A stretch of 64,000 bases of DNA from Eremophila alpestris peregrina (Eukaryota > Chordata > Aves > Passeriformes > Alaudidae): assembly GCA_009792885.1 (NCBI GenBank), contig WMCF01000018.1:6880112-6944111 (forward strand), read 5' to 3'. The notes under the pieces are model-generated. The model searched no databases, was not told the origin of the DNA, and worked only from the letters and a program-made list of their open reading frames with translations. Below, one piece after another: positions 11,435 to 22,675 of the stretch (the stretch's first letter is position 1; each line of letters opens with the position of its first letter). The translations under genes and the position numbers were made by a program.

Positions 11435-12903
11435 GGAAATCCAAAAGAATTAAACTGTGTCCTTAAAATAAAAGTTTCCTTAGTGTTGTTTACAGCTTCT
11501 CTGAGATGGAGAAGTGCTGTGATCACAGGCTCTGAGTCCTCATGCATGATAAGCTCCTGTTTTAAGGTACACAGTTGAAGTTCTGGTTATTTATATCTGA
11601 GGCCCACTGAGCCTGGACCTTCAGGAGGCAGTGCCAGGGACCCTCTCCTCTCCTTTGTGGCAGCACCACACATGGAAGAACCTCAGGTCTGCAGCACCTT
11701 CTGCTGAGATACACCAGACTCTCCCGGGAGAAAAGCTGCTGTCACAGCAAAACCCCAAGTTGTAGCTACCCTTCAAATCAACAGGAGATAAATGGGATGC
11801 TCTTCATAGGGACTTTAAGGAGAGTGAGTCACAGAGCAAGGGGCAGGGTGTCACTGAGGATTAAGAGCTGGTTATGAGATAGGAGAGGAAGATTTGTCAT
11901 GAACTGCTGCTCCTCGGCATGTACAGAGATTAGTGGTACCCCATTGGCAAATTGTCTCTGTGAGGAAGAACTATGGAGGATTTACAAAAATTCCAGATGG
12001 ATTTAAATACATTGAGGGATTAAGGAGTACAATGGTAGATTAAATTCAGCTGGAATAAGTGTAACAGAATAATAGACATTGACAAAAGTAATACTTGGGG
12101 AGGGGAAAAGAAAAAGAAAAAGCAAAGGTATTCTTTAAATTCCTCATAGTCAGTGCTCTGAGGCTGTGGAAAATTTGAAGAAAAGGTTTGTTATATCTCT
12201 ATACATGAATACTCCTCTTCATATGGTGGCACATATTTTCAGACTTGAAAATTTAAAAGAAAGCATGCAAGTCCTGAAAGCAGTGACCCATTTCCCAACA
12301 TTTCTAAAACACTAATCTAATGTGTATCACTGATGTCAGGAGTTGAGGAGCAGTTTTTTTTTTTTTTTAAGAGAGATTTTTCTAATTGTTAAGCAGATGC
12401 ATAATCACATTAACTAATTGTTTGTAGAATTATAATGATAATCTTATTTATTTTCAGAAGGAATACTCTTGCTGCAGGGTATAAGGCAAGAGGGATTCAC
12501 TTCTGACATCTGTCCATTCTTGGCCTGGGCTGCAGAGCACATGAGACACATGGAAAGTGCTTGGCTGATATTAAACACAAGGTTCATGAGGATCATATAA
12601 GGAAAACTGACATAATTCCTAACATCTGGAGTAAAGAATGAATCAGTTAGACTGATTTTTTCATGTATAATATTCTCATTTATTTGATATGATGTTCCTA
12701 GTGCTCCTGGCATAGAATATCTTTGTTTCACTACTTTTTGACTGGGTTTCAGGCAAGTCCCTCAATAATGGCAATTTCGAAGACACCCTTTCACCTTTTA
12801 AGTTTTCTCTCAGGGAATTGAGGAAATACTATTTTTTGAATACTGTTGCTAAATAACTCTTTTAATGTCTTTTCATCTTTCTTTCTTGATTATTAGGGTG
12901 TAA

Positions 12904-12975
12904 ACACAACAGTGCCCAAACTAAAAAACAAACTAACGAACCAACAACAAATCCCTCCCCCCCCCAAAAAAAACC
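12904..12975 (+). repeat. A/C-rich low-complexity tract
   Basis: The + strand here is almost only A and C, with an AACAAACTAACGAACCAAC character, ending in a run of nine or ten C followed by A8. It resembles the longer A/C tract at 21.1 kb and is the complementary type of the G/T tract at 17.8 kb. Confidence 0.75.
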
Positions 12976-15900
12976 CTATAGAACTAACGTTTTTTGTTTG
13001 TCAAAGCACTGTTTTTCCCAGGATAGATGGATCCTTAGGTGGTCCTTACAGAGGCAGATCCCAGCTGACCCCTTCTCTTGCCCTCCCTCAGAATTTTTCC
13101 ATAATTATTTTGGACTTTATTTCTTAGCACTTACTTTTGGGCTATCCTGTATTTAGTGCTAGTTTTAGAAAATCAGGCAGTAGCAAATGTGATCTGGCCT
13201 AAAATAAGCTCCAGTCTTGTGCTGGTGGCTGCAGCTGAGAGCTGGCTCAGGTTAGTATGTGCTGCTGGGAGTGTGTTTCTTCAGCATAGCTCTTCTCACT
13301 CCTTCTTGATCCCAGCAGCAGGAACTGGAAATTGCTCTCCTGCTCTTGATCCCTTTCTCTTGACTGCTTTTAGCAGGCACAGCCATCGTGGATGGCTGCT
13401 GTGCACCAGCCCCTTGCCCATGGAGAGGCAGTGCCCAAATCCTGGCATTCCAGCTCCTCTGCTCCTCCTTGCCAAGCACTGCACTGAGAGGGGAAATAGG
13501 ATGGGAAAGAAATCAACCTGATGCTGGCCCATGAGGGTGGGTGGTTAAAAATGCTGAAGTCACCTGTCCCAACAGCCCCCCTCTACTGGGTTTAGTATTT
13601 TGTATTCATTAGAGCAAGTGATAAGCAAATGGACAGTTCCTAGCACATCTGTGAGTGATTTTACAGAAGTTCTGAAATACTTCCACACCCCTCAGAGTCT
13701 CCCACTCAGCCTCAGCCCGTGACAAACCTTCCTGCTCTTTTCCAGGCATGGAGGAAGGATGGCAGCTTGGCTGGAGCTGGCCAGGCTGCTCCTCCCACCA
13801 GCAGGGATTTTGCCCGCACCAGTCAATGTCCATACTGCTGCCAAATGGTGTTAGCAGCCAGAGAAAACCAGTCCTCAGCATTGTTCCTCCTAAAGACAGA
13901 CTCCTTATTTGACTCCTCATGCATCCCATATGGTATTCCAGACTCATGTTTCTGAACTTTGAGTTTTCTTTTTTTAGGTTTAGCTTTTTATCTTCAGTAC
14001 TAAGGAGACTACGCTGCATATTGAGAAAGAGATACTGTTATAGACTTGTTGCTCTGCCAGTGACAGGAAGCTGATTTGATGTCAATCAAAACAAAGATAT
14101 TAATGAGAAATGGCCAGGTGGAACTTCCTTAAATAATTATTTTAAACTATGGAATTAATCTTTCTTAAAATCCAGTATTTAAAAAGATTAGAGGTGAAAA
14201 AATGACTCTCAGTTCTCAGATCAGTACTAAAAAAAATCTTCAGTGTAAAAGAAGTTCCTGTTTGTGTCCACTAAGAGAATGACAGTTAAAAATATAAACA
14301 CTCAGAATAAATATAGTGGTAGGCAGGACCAACCAAATTATGTTTTTCAGATCAAAACTCAGATTATCTCCTATAGTAAAGTACCACCACGAGGAGCCAT
14401 GGATATTTGGTGAACCCATCCAGGCAGATCTTCTGGTAGATTTTCTTTTTTGCTGACATGTGAATCTGTGGGATAAAGAACCAAATGAGAAAGAATCTTA
14501 CAATTCTAACCCAACACTTTGGCCTGCAGGGTGTAATCTGTGTGTAGCTCCCATTGTCTAATAAAAGCTGATTACTGAAATTAAATTCTTCAACAGATTT
14601 CATCCATTCAGCTTCTGTTTTCAAGAGCTTTGGATATGTGTCTTGTTACCCATGTGTTTAATATCTTTTCCCTTTAAGGCACATTGCCAGGTGTAAAGTT
14701 GAAATGTGGTTATTTCAGAAGTTAGAGTGAAAGCCAGGCTGCCTCATTTAGGTATCAAACTGGATGCTGCACATATTCCCCAAGGATGTCATCCACTTCA
14801 TTTCCATCACTGAGCTTCTTGAGAGACAGCTGAAGACATACCCACATGGGGAAGTTAGACACCTTCTTTCCTCCACTGATTAGAAGGGACCTTTGAAGAC
14901 TCCAGAAGACAGCCCAGACTGCAAAACATCTCCCTGTTTCACTGAGACATGCCAAACAAGTAGGATTTTCAGGGATCCAGCGTGTCTAGTGCTGCTCTGC
15001 TAAGAGGCACTGTGTCTAAGATCTTCTGTCTGTCTTCTGCTTGTTGGGGCTTGGATAGTGAAGCAGGAGATGGAAGGGACCTTACTGAAGTTGGCCTGAG
15101 CAGTTTTAACTCCTATATGCTGGAGGAGTACCAGAAATGAGAGATAACACTGTCCATCATCCTCTTGATGGCCCAGTGGTTCATCTTCAGGCCTAAAAGC
15201 AACAGAGAAAGATAAATAATGCAGAGAAGAGAGCCTGACTCTTACCTTGTAGCACTCAGGAGTAAGGAAGACTGCTGGTCCAAACTTAGTTTATTGGATG
15301 TGTGTGCATATAAAGTGGTTTTAAAGTCAACATAAGTCTGAATAAAATGTCTCCTCCCAAAAAGTCCTAGGTGCTGGCTCCAAGCTCTGCTTCATTCTCT
15401 GGTTTAGATGTGTGTTAAATACTATTCAAGCTGAGCTCAAGTGTAGCCAAACTTTTGAACATTCCCCTGGGGAGATAAATGGAGTGGCCATGCCACTGTG
15501 CTTGACAGCAAAAGAGGCTGGGTGTGAGTGGTATTTACCTGCCCAGAAAATACACTTACAGATACTGCTGGGAGGATACTGTACTTAAGCATTCAGGCAA
15601 CTTTCAGCTGGCAGAGAAATGCCTTGTAATTTTATTGTAGTGCTCATCACTCTTGAAAATGGCAAACTGGCCATCATTGCCTGTGTTCTGATCTAAGCAA
15701 ATTTTAGGTGGATTGGACTCTACCTTACTTAAGGTTTTTCTGGGGATTAGACTGACATTTAGGTTTAAAGAGTGCAATTCCCAATGTCAGGCCCATTTCT
15801 GTACCGTGTATTATTCTTCATTTTTGCAGAAAACGACCCAGTTGAATTAATCTGACAGGGCTGACTGGATGTCCATTATAGTGCTGCATTACAATTGCTA

Positions 15901-17760
15901 AACAGAGCATTGGAAGGGCACTAGGTACAGTCTGGTAAAGACAACACATAATTTAAATGATGGCACTAAGGGGGCACTTCAGAGTTCAGTAAGTGGGATT
16001 CCAAAGTCACCTGGCAGTTGGGAGGAGGAAAAGCAAGTGAGAGCAACTGTTTGTGAGGCTGACATAACCTGAGCATAACTCTGAACTACAGGTTGTTCTT
16101 GGGCTGAGAGCAGGCTTGGCAAACACCAGCAATCAAGCCATCTGTATAACTGCATCACATTCCTTGCTACCAAAACGGTTCCATTTCTGCCATTGCTTTG
16201 ACAGGCATGTTGGGGAATACAGAACACACGGTTTTCATCATTGTTTACTTCTGTTTTTCCTCTTGTTCCCTTTGACATTGCCCACTGGCTCCTATTAGAG
16301 TTTGAGCTCCATTTAGCTCAGCATGCAGAGCTGGCTGTGCTGCCGGTGTCGCTCACCACAGAACTCCTCCTGTGCCTTCATTTACATGCTTCCTTTCTGT
16401 TCTTTAACCAGAAGGGGAAACTTTGAGCCTTGAATGCATAAATCATTAGGTCCAGGTCAAAAATAGGCCATTATTCAAAATGTTTGTTCTCAGGCATCAG
16501 AACTGTTGTTAATCTTGGGAATTTCTTGAAAACGCAGAATCCATTTGTAACATTGTTCAGAGGATTGGAGCATGAATGAGCTGGTCTTGAGATCAGCATC
16601 CAGTATTCAGCACTGCTCTGCTGTTAAAGGGCTCTAACTGGCCATTCATGAAGCAAGTCTGGTCCATAAGACTCTGGTCTCCTACTCTATTTTGCCCAAA
16701 GCAGGCCTTTAGCAGGACTTCCAACTCACTAGTGAGGCAGAAGTTAACTTCACTGGGATCAAGGTTCTCCTAATATGCTCCAAAATCAGCAGGATGTGCC
16801 CTAAAACCAGTCAGAGCCCCTGTGCTAAGAAAGCTTGGAACAACGTTTTTGATAGGGAATGAGCAAAGTTTTCAAGCTAATTTTCAGGTTGCACAGTGTT
16901 TGCTACTACATCTCCATATTTGACAGGGAGTGGCATGTAGAGCCAATAGTGTTGGCATTTCTGTTCTTAGATCCAGAATGGATGCAAGTCAAATAATGAC
17001 ATTATTGTCTTTTATCTAACAATTGCAGGCACCTGGCAAGGAAAGTTGCCTTCATTTTATGGACAGTGGAATTGCAGTTCAGGAAGATCTTGGTCTTGAC
17101 TGGAGTAACTTGATAGACCTCTCCCAGATCAAGATATGTTCTGTTCCTCATTAATTATTTCTTTAGCTACAGGTATTCTCTCATTCATGTATAAAACCAC
17201 TGAAGACAGTGGGATTGTATTGACAGATTGAAAAAAAAAAATGGCTAGCATTACTATACATTTTAGTAGGAGCTAAGGAGAAACTCACTTAATGGGATTG
17301 TTCTGAGTTGTGCCAACTTCCTGGGAGCAGATTTTAAAAATTACTTCTCATCACTGCATTTTTCTTGTGAATCGAAAAGTTAAATCTTAATAGCAGAGGA
17401 AGATTATCATTCAGTGTTCTATTATTTAAATTACCTCTGTAAGTGGATTTTTCCTTAAAATATTTCTGTTTTCAGCTTCCTCACTGGGAGGGACCTAGAC
17501 ACTGGAAGATACAAAATCTTATTTTCACCAGACAATCTAATTTTCTTGTATTCAATGTCCAGTACACTTTGTGGAAACACTTTGACAATTATATAAAGTT
17601 GAGCTTCCAAACCCACTCCTGAGCATTTAAATGGATTGCACTAATTTTCAGAAGTGCTCAGCAGCTCACATAAAAGTTAAGAGATATTTATTCCTGTGCT
17701 TTCATTTCAGATTCAGCTCTAAATAAAATGGCTTTATAGCTTAGATCCTTCCTTTTTTAA

Positions 17761-17873
17761 TTTGGTTGTTTGTTTGTGGTTGTTTTAGGGTTTTTTTTGT
17801 TTGTGGTTTTGTTTGTTTGTTTTTGCTTTGGTTTGGTTTGTTTTTTTCTGGAGGGGGGTGGTTTGTGTGTGTT
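17761..17873 (+). repeat. G/T-only low-complexity tract, TTTG-like
   Basis: Over about 110 bases the + strand is nearly all G and T, dominated by GTTT and GGTTTG units, with a G6 run and a terminal GTGTGTG. It is a decayed simple repeat of the (TTTG) family. Its reverse complement has the same character as the tract at 21093-21305. Confidence 0.8.
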
Positions 17874-18794
17874 AAATAAAACTCCTGATGAACTTACAGG
17901 GAGCTGATTGGCTCAGGACTATTTCAGGTCACACAAGTAGATCTGAATTGGATGATTTATTTTTGACATGATTAAATTGGATACAGAAGTTTTCATGCCT
18001 GTGTCATGATGTTAAATCATACATCAGAGTCTTGAACTGAGCTGGGGAGTCATTTCATCTGAAGGGATAAATGCAGTATTACCATATGATATTGGCTATT
18101 TTTAGCAGAGATATAAGTCATATTCTTATATGCCCTGCCCTGAAAAGTGAGATCAAACAAAAGCAGTTGAAAAATATTTTGCAGATGACACTCTGAAATA
18201 TTTTAAAGCTATATCTATCAATCTATCTTTATAGACCCCAAAGGGAATATTTGTATTTCATTCCCCACTTACTTATTCACAGTCATTACTGTGTCAAAGT
18301 ATATTTTAGCAATATTATGAGATAGAGATTGGCAACTGAGTGAGAGTTCTGCTGCTGGTTCAGTAGGGTCTGAATCTGTCAACTAAAAAAATAATAATTA
18401 GGGTAGCACTCACAGATAGAGATGCTATTAGAAGATAAAGCAATGGAAAGAAGTACATTATACATGAATTTTATATACTTTCTGACTCTCTTTTCATCTT
18501 CCAAGAGAACTGGAGATGGAAACCTAAAAAGGACCTCAAAAGAATTATTTTAAACAGTGAGATGTATCACATTTTCTTTTAGCTGCTATTATTACAGTTA
18601 CCTTGAAAGAGGGTGCAAAAGAGAAATTTACAGCAAATGGAATGAGAGCAAAGGTAGGAAACCCAAAGTAAGCCCTGTCTCAAGATCTCATGTGGCAACA
18701 TCTAGATCATCTGCATAAAGGTGCTCTGCCATCCAGCAGTTGACTCTTCATGAGGCCAAAATCTAGACCAAAAGTGATCAGGAACCTTCAAGGC

Positions 18795-18798
<4 letters not shown>

Positions 18799-18872
<74 letters not shown>
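18799..18872 (+). repeat. A homopolymer, 74 bases
   Basis: Seventy-four uninterrupted A bases, preceded by TTCAAGGCAATT and followed by GTAGTGGT. It abuts the 3' end of a reverse-oriented CR1 fragment, so in CR1 orientation it is a T run just downstream of the element. CR1 does not end in poly(A), so the run is not its tail. An uninterrupted run this long is either very young, unstable, or mis-assembled. Confidence 0.95.
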
Positions 18873-18875
<3 letters not shown>

Positions 18876-18887
18876 GTGGTAAAATCA

Positions 18888-19085
18888 AATAATAGAATAT
18901 CCTGAGTGGGAAGGGACCCATAAGGATCACTGAAGTCCAGTTCCTGCCCCTGCACAGGACACCCCAAAAATCACACCATGTGCCCAAGAACCTTGTCCAA
19001 GCCCTTCTTGAACTCTGCTGAGTGCTGTGGCCTGGGGAGCCTGTTCCAGTGGCCATCCAGCAGGGTGTTAAGGGCACTGCAGAAA
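18888..19085 (-). mobile_element. CR1 LINE fragment with 3' end, reverse orientation
   Basis: On the plus strand this begins ATAGAATATCCTGAGTGGG and continues AAGGGACCCATAAGGATCA, CCTGCACAGGACACCCCAA, CACACCATGTGCCC and GGGGAGCCTGTTCCAGTGG. That is the reverse complement of a CR1 3' terminus of the AATCCTGAGTTGGAAGGGACCC subfamily. It is severely 5'-truncated, about 200 bases, with no coding part. It sits directly against the 74-base A run. Confidence 0.9.
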
Positions 19086-21092
19086 CCATTCATTTTCCTG
19101 GACATAGAAAGGGTTAAGCCTCAAGAGAACTTGGAAAACATAAAGTGCATCCACAAGAGGTCCTTTTCCTGCTTTTGTTTTTTCCAGCTCGTGCTTTGTA
19201 TCTCTGAGGCCTGTGTAAACTGTGATTTCTCTTTTAAGGGTTCACTGTTCCTGGTGTACTGAAATACCTTATCACAGACTCTGGAAGAAAATGCAGAGGA
19301 GTTGGCCCTGTCTTGGCCCTGGAATGCGAGGGGCCACAGCCCAGGGACTCACTCTGTGCTGTGCTGCTTGGAGTGCCAGCAAGGCCCAGCCCCAAAGGAG
19401 TTCCCAGTTCCTCACTGGGAACTGCAGTGCCCATCTTGACAGTTAAGACAAAGCTGTGTGAACCCTAGCCACAATTTTTCTCCAAGTCTTTGGCCTTGAT
19501 AAAATAGTTCAGTTGTCAGGGTTGCCTAAATCTTCTTTCTACTGTTACGACTTCAGTCTGGATTGTCTCACTGTCGTTCCTTATCTGAACACTTCTTTTT
19601 TGTCTTCTTTCTTGGTTTGTCTAACACTTCCCATTGCATTAATTCCACAGCTGTTGAACCCTCACAATCAATAGACATAACATATTTCTAATAAAACCCC
19701 CACTCCCTAATACAGAAACTGAATCAAGCAGGCTGAAAACTAAGCATGGGATGTGAAAGATCACAAGTGCCATCTGTTCTACAAGTATTGAGTGCTTGCT
19801 CTGAGGATGTGTGGGAGGGCCACAGGCAGGAGAATTGGTAATTTGAAAGATTGTCCTTGTGAAAGCCTGGAATCATGTGGGTGATGTGGGTGAGTGATGT
19901 TGCAAGGTAGGTCAGTTTGCTCAGCACTGTGCTGGTGGAAATGGTGTGATTCTCTCTATGTAAACAAAGTTAAAGGCAATCACCAGCAAACCATGCAACA
20001 GTGAGCAAAATGAAACACTAAACAAAAGCAAAGCATTAACTGGGTGTGGGAAATCATGGCCTGGCATTTTTAGAGAAAGGTTTTGAATATTGTACTGTCC
20101 TACAACACAGCTGTCCTAGAACTGTAATAAACAGTACTGGGTTGTGTCAGTGTTGGGAAGTTGGAAAAGTTGCATTGGAAAACGTTGTGATGGTAATAAT
20201 TCTTAATGGGAGTCCTCAAATATGACAGTGGGATCAGTAATAGTATTGGTACCACAGAACACTCATCCTGCACCTATCCTGTGCTATTATGAATGATCGT
20301 TTCTTAGCCTATCAAACTGCATCTGAGTTTGAGTTTGATATTGAGAGAGCTACTAGGACTGCTCTTGGATGCTCAGGCTTGCAGAACAATGGCCTTCCTG
20401 CACCATTTCCCCACCCATTTCCCCCTCAGCATTTCTGCTGCTTTGTAGCATTCCAATGCTCTGATTACACCCCTCAATTACTGCTGCTGCATTGGCTTGT
20501 TGCAGCACATCTTGTTTCTGAGGCTGGGGAGTGCCTTTTCTGGGGACTAGGGAGGGGTAAACTGGGAGTAGGAGGCTGAGCTTTGCAAGTGAGGCTAAAG
20601 CAGCACACAGCAGCCTTTGCCTGCATCAGACTTGCTGTTACAGTAAAAGCCCACTTGCTGACACCAATCATTTCTGTAAAATTTAAGCCAACCACTTTGG
20701 GAGAAAAGATTTAATTAACACATAAACCCCAGAGTAACTATGACAGTCTGCTTTCATAGTGATGGGAATAATCACATTTCTATCCACTGTCAGTTCTTGA
20801 AATATAACAGTTTTATGAATAATCTATAATACATTTTTTTTCCTTACACAATCAGTCAGATTCTTTTGTTACCTTCACAAAAGAACATTTCTGTCTTAGA
20901 CATCTAGAAAAGCTCTATATTTATCTGGTGCCTTGAGGGGCTACCTCTGGTTGTGTGACAGGAGGTCTCTGGAGCATTTTGGGCTAGTTGCATGAAGGGA
21001 GGCTGAGCAATTCCATCCTAACCAAGATCCACATGAGATATCCCATTATTTGAATAGAGGTGCCCTTAGGGCAGTGCATGCAGAAACCAGTG

Positions 21093-21305
21093 CAAAAAAA
21101 CCCCAACCAAACAACCAACCAAACAAACCCCAAAAACCACCACAAAAAAACCAAAACAGAACAAAACAAAACAAAAACAAAACAAAACAAAAAATCCCAC
21201 AAACAAACAACCCCCCCCAAAAAACTGACCAAACAAATGAACAAAACCCCCCCTAAAAACCAAAACCCAAACAACATAAAAAAAAAATATAAGCAAACAA
21301 AACCC
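21093..21305 (+). repeat. A/C-only low-complexity tract, CAAA-like
   Basis: About 210 bases in which the + strand is nearly all A and C: CCAACCAAACAACCAACC, repeated ACAAA units, and runs of A7 and C8. It is a decayed (CAAA)/(CAAAA) simple repeat. The long open frames across it on both strands (lysine/proline/glutamine-rich on +, phenylalanine/valine/glycine-rich on -) come from the base composition and are not genes. Confidence 0.85.
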
Positions 21306-22588
21306 AGTGTTCATTGCAGACCATAAATAAAATAGTGGCAATGAATTACCATGATTATTATATGAAAATTAGATTAAAAACCTTCAGTTCTGGGGTGGAA
21401 ATAGTGACCTTTGAAAAAAGCTTTGAAAAAAATCCTTTTTCCCTTAGTCCTGGTGAAAGGGTTGTGTCTAATGCCACATACTTTTTCTGGCACCTTCTTC
21501 TCCTACTTATCATAAATCCTTTAAGGAAAAAATACAGATCCTTTTTTCCTGTGGGTTAATCTCAGCAAACTTGTTTCTGCTTTACCAGGGCATAAGTTAG
21601 ATAAGCTTGTGAAGTATAATTTTATGGTCTTTGGGGCTTTAGCAATGTTGAGAATAAATCTGTGATCACAATTTAGACAGAAAATGTTGTCTCTCCTATT
21701 TTCACTGGACACTGTTATATAATTTCCACATCTTTTTACTTTCTTAAATTTTTTTTTACTTGGTTCCACAGTACTGAACAACAAATAAGCAAGGTATAAT
21801 CTTTATATTAGGGATGGAATGTTCTTGATACATCTTTAGAGTTGCATCAACTCTAACAATCTGGAATTTTTGCAAATATGAATTTTGCATCTAGATAAGT
21901 GCTTTTTAAAATGATAGCAAGTCATCTTGTGTTAGGCTTGATTGCAACCTGTTTTCTAAATTAAAAAATGTAAATGTGGCATTGACAAAGGTTAAAAAGA
22001 TTTAAAGGGGGCTCTGTCAGCAGTGTATGCACACACCAAGCTAAATCCTATGGATCTAATCAGTGTCCTCTGCACTGTGTGTCTTGCTCCATTGTTTACA
22101 TTCAAATCCATAATAATTTTGTATCCTTTCACTGGGCAAAGATTCATTTTAAAATCTAATGGATTTAAAAATATGCTTTTCACCTGTCTGTTTGATACCG
22201 AGCCTGCAATTTGACTTTCATTGTTTGTTTCCCTCCTTGTCTCGTCAATCCTCTCCTTTCTTTCTGTCCTTTTACTTTATTACATTTTTTATTGAGGACT
22301 GAGATGAACTGGTTGCTGCATCATGGGCCCATTACACTTCCTAACAATTCCATTTGCACCTTATTGTTTGTCTTATTGCTGGAAAATTCAGGTGATTCAT
22401 CATGCCTGAAGAAGCACCTGATCCCAATTCCCTTGATATCACGATTACTATGTGACAGGAATACAGTTAGTGGTGGCTTTCAGACTCAAAGAGGCCAAGG
22501 TGATAACTCTTTTGGGACCTTTAGCCTCTCAAGTATTGATGAGTTCCATTTTTTTCTAATGCTCTGTTTTCTTGCTCCCTTTCAACAG

Positions 22589-22675
22589 CCCCCTGAGTGT
22601 GGAAAAGGGCCTGGAGTTAATAAAGGAAGTGGCAGATCTCCTGAAGCTGCAGATGAGTGTCTTCGATGATGTCAA
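22589..22675 (+). CDS. PTPRN2: PTPRN2 mature-ectodomain exon d
   Basis: This is an 87-base exon between CTTTCAACAG and GTCAA|GTATGT. With the two bases GA from exon c its first base makes Asp, and it reads D-PLSVEKGLELIKEVADLL then KLQMSVFDDV, leaving two bases (phase 2). PLS-x-EKG-x-EL, followed by a helix with two leucines and a short F-x-DV segment, is the membrane-proximal domain of phogrin/IA-2, a SEA-like fold thought to mediate self-association in secretory granules. Identity with the family is clear by eye; the phase match on both sides confirms it. Confidence 0.92.

Larger units (their letters stand above)
3433..22588 (+). other. PTPRN2: PTPRN2 intron between exons c and d (about 19 kb)
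   Basis: This GT...AG intron of 19,156 bases opens GTAAGT and closes CTCCCTTTCAACAG. It holds three CR1 fragments, the adapter artefact, a 74-base A run and several low-complexity tracts, each listed separately. Between these are long stretches with nothing I can name: about 5250-6380, 6530-9140, 9440-12900, 13000-17750 and 19090-21090. Somewhat GC-richer patches occur near 8230-8640, 10740-11340, 11580-11760 and 13200-13900. They hold open frames up to 136 codons, but with no family match, no splice context and conflicting frames on both strands, so I do not call genes there. Confidence 0.8.

Noticed and set aside
13156..14019. Cluster of overlapping frames on both strands (up to 136 codons)
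   Set aside because: The patch is GC-richer so stops are rarer, but frames on both strands conflict and none resembles a known protein. It may be an unrecognised old repeat.
17033..17130. Weak MIR-like segment (CATTTTATGGACAGTGGAAT)
   Set aside because: Only one short block resembles the MIR core; the second expected block is not in place.
20984..21341. Open frames on both strands at the A/C tract
   Set aside because: They come from low-complexity A/C composition and are not coding.
22211..22669. 152-codon open frame on + overlapping exon d
   Set aside because: It is in a different frame from the phogrin exon, has no recognisable domain, and most of it lies in intron sequence. The overlap with exon d is coincidental.
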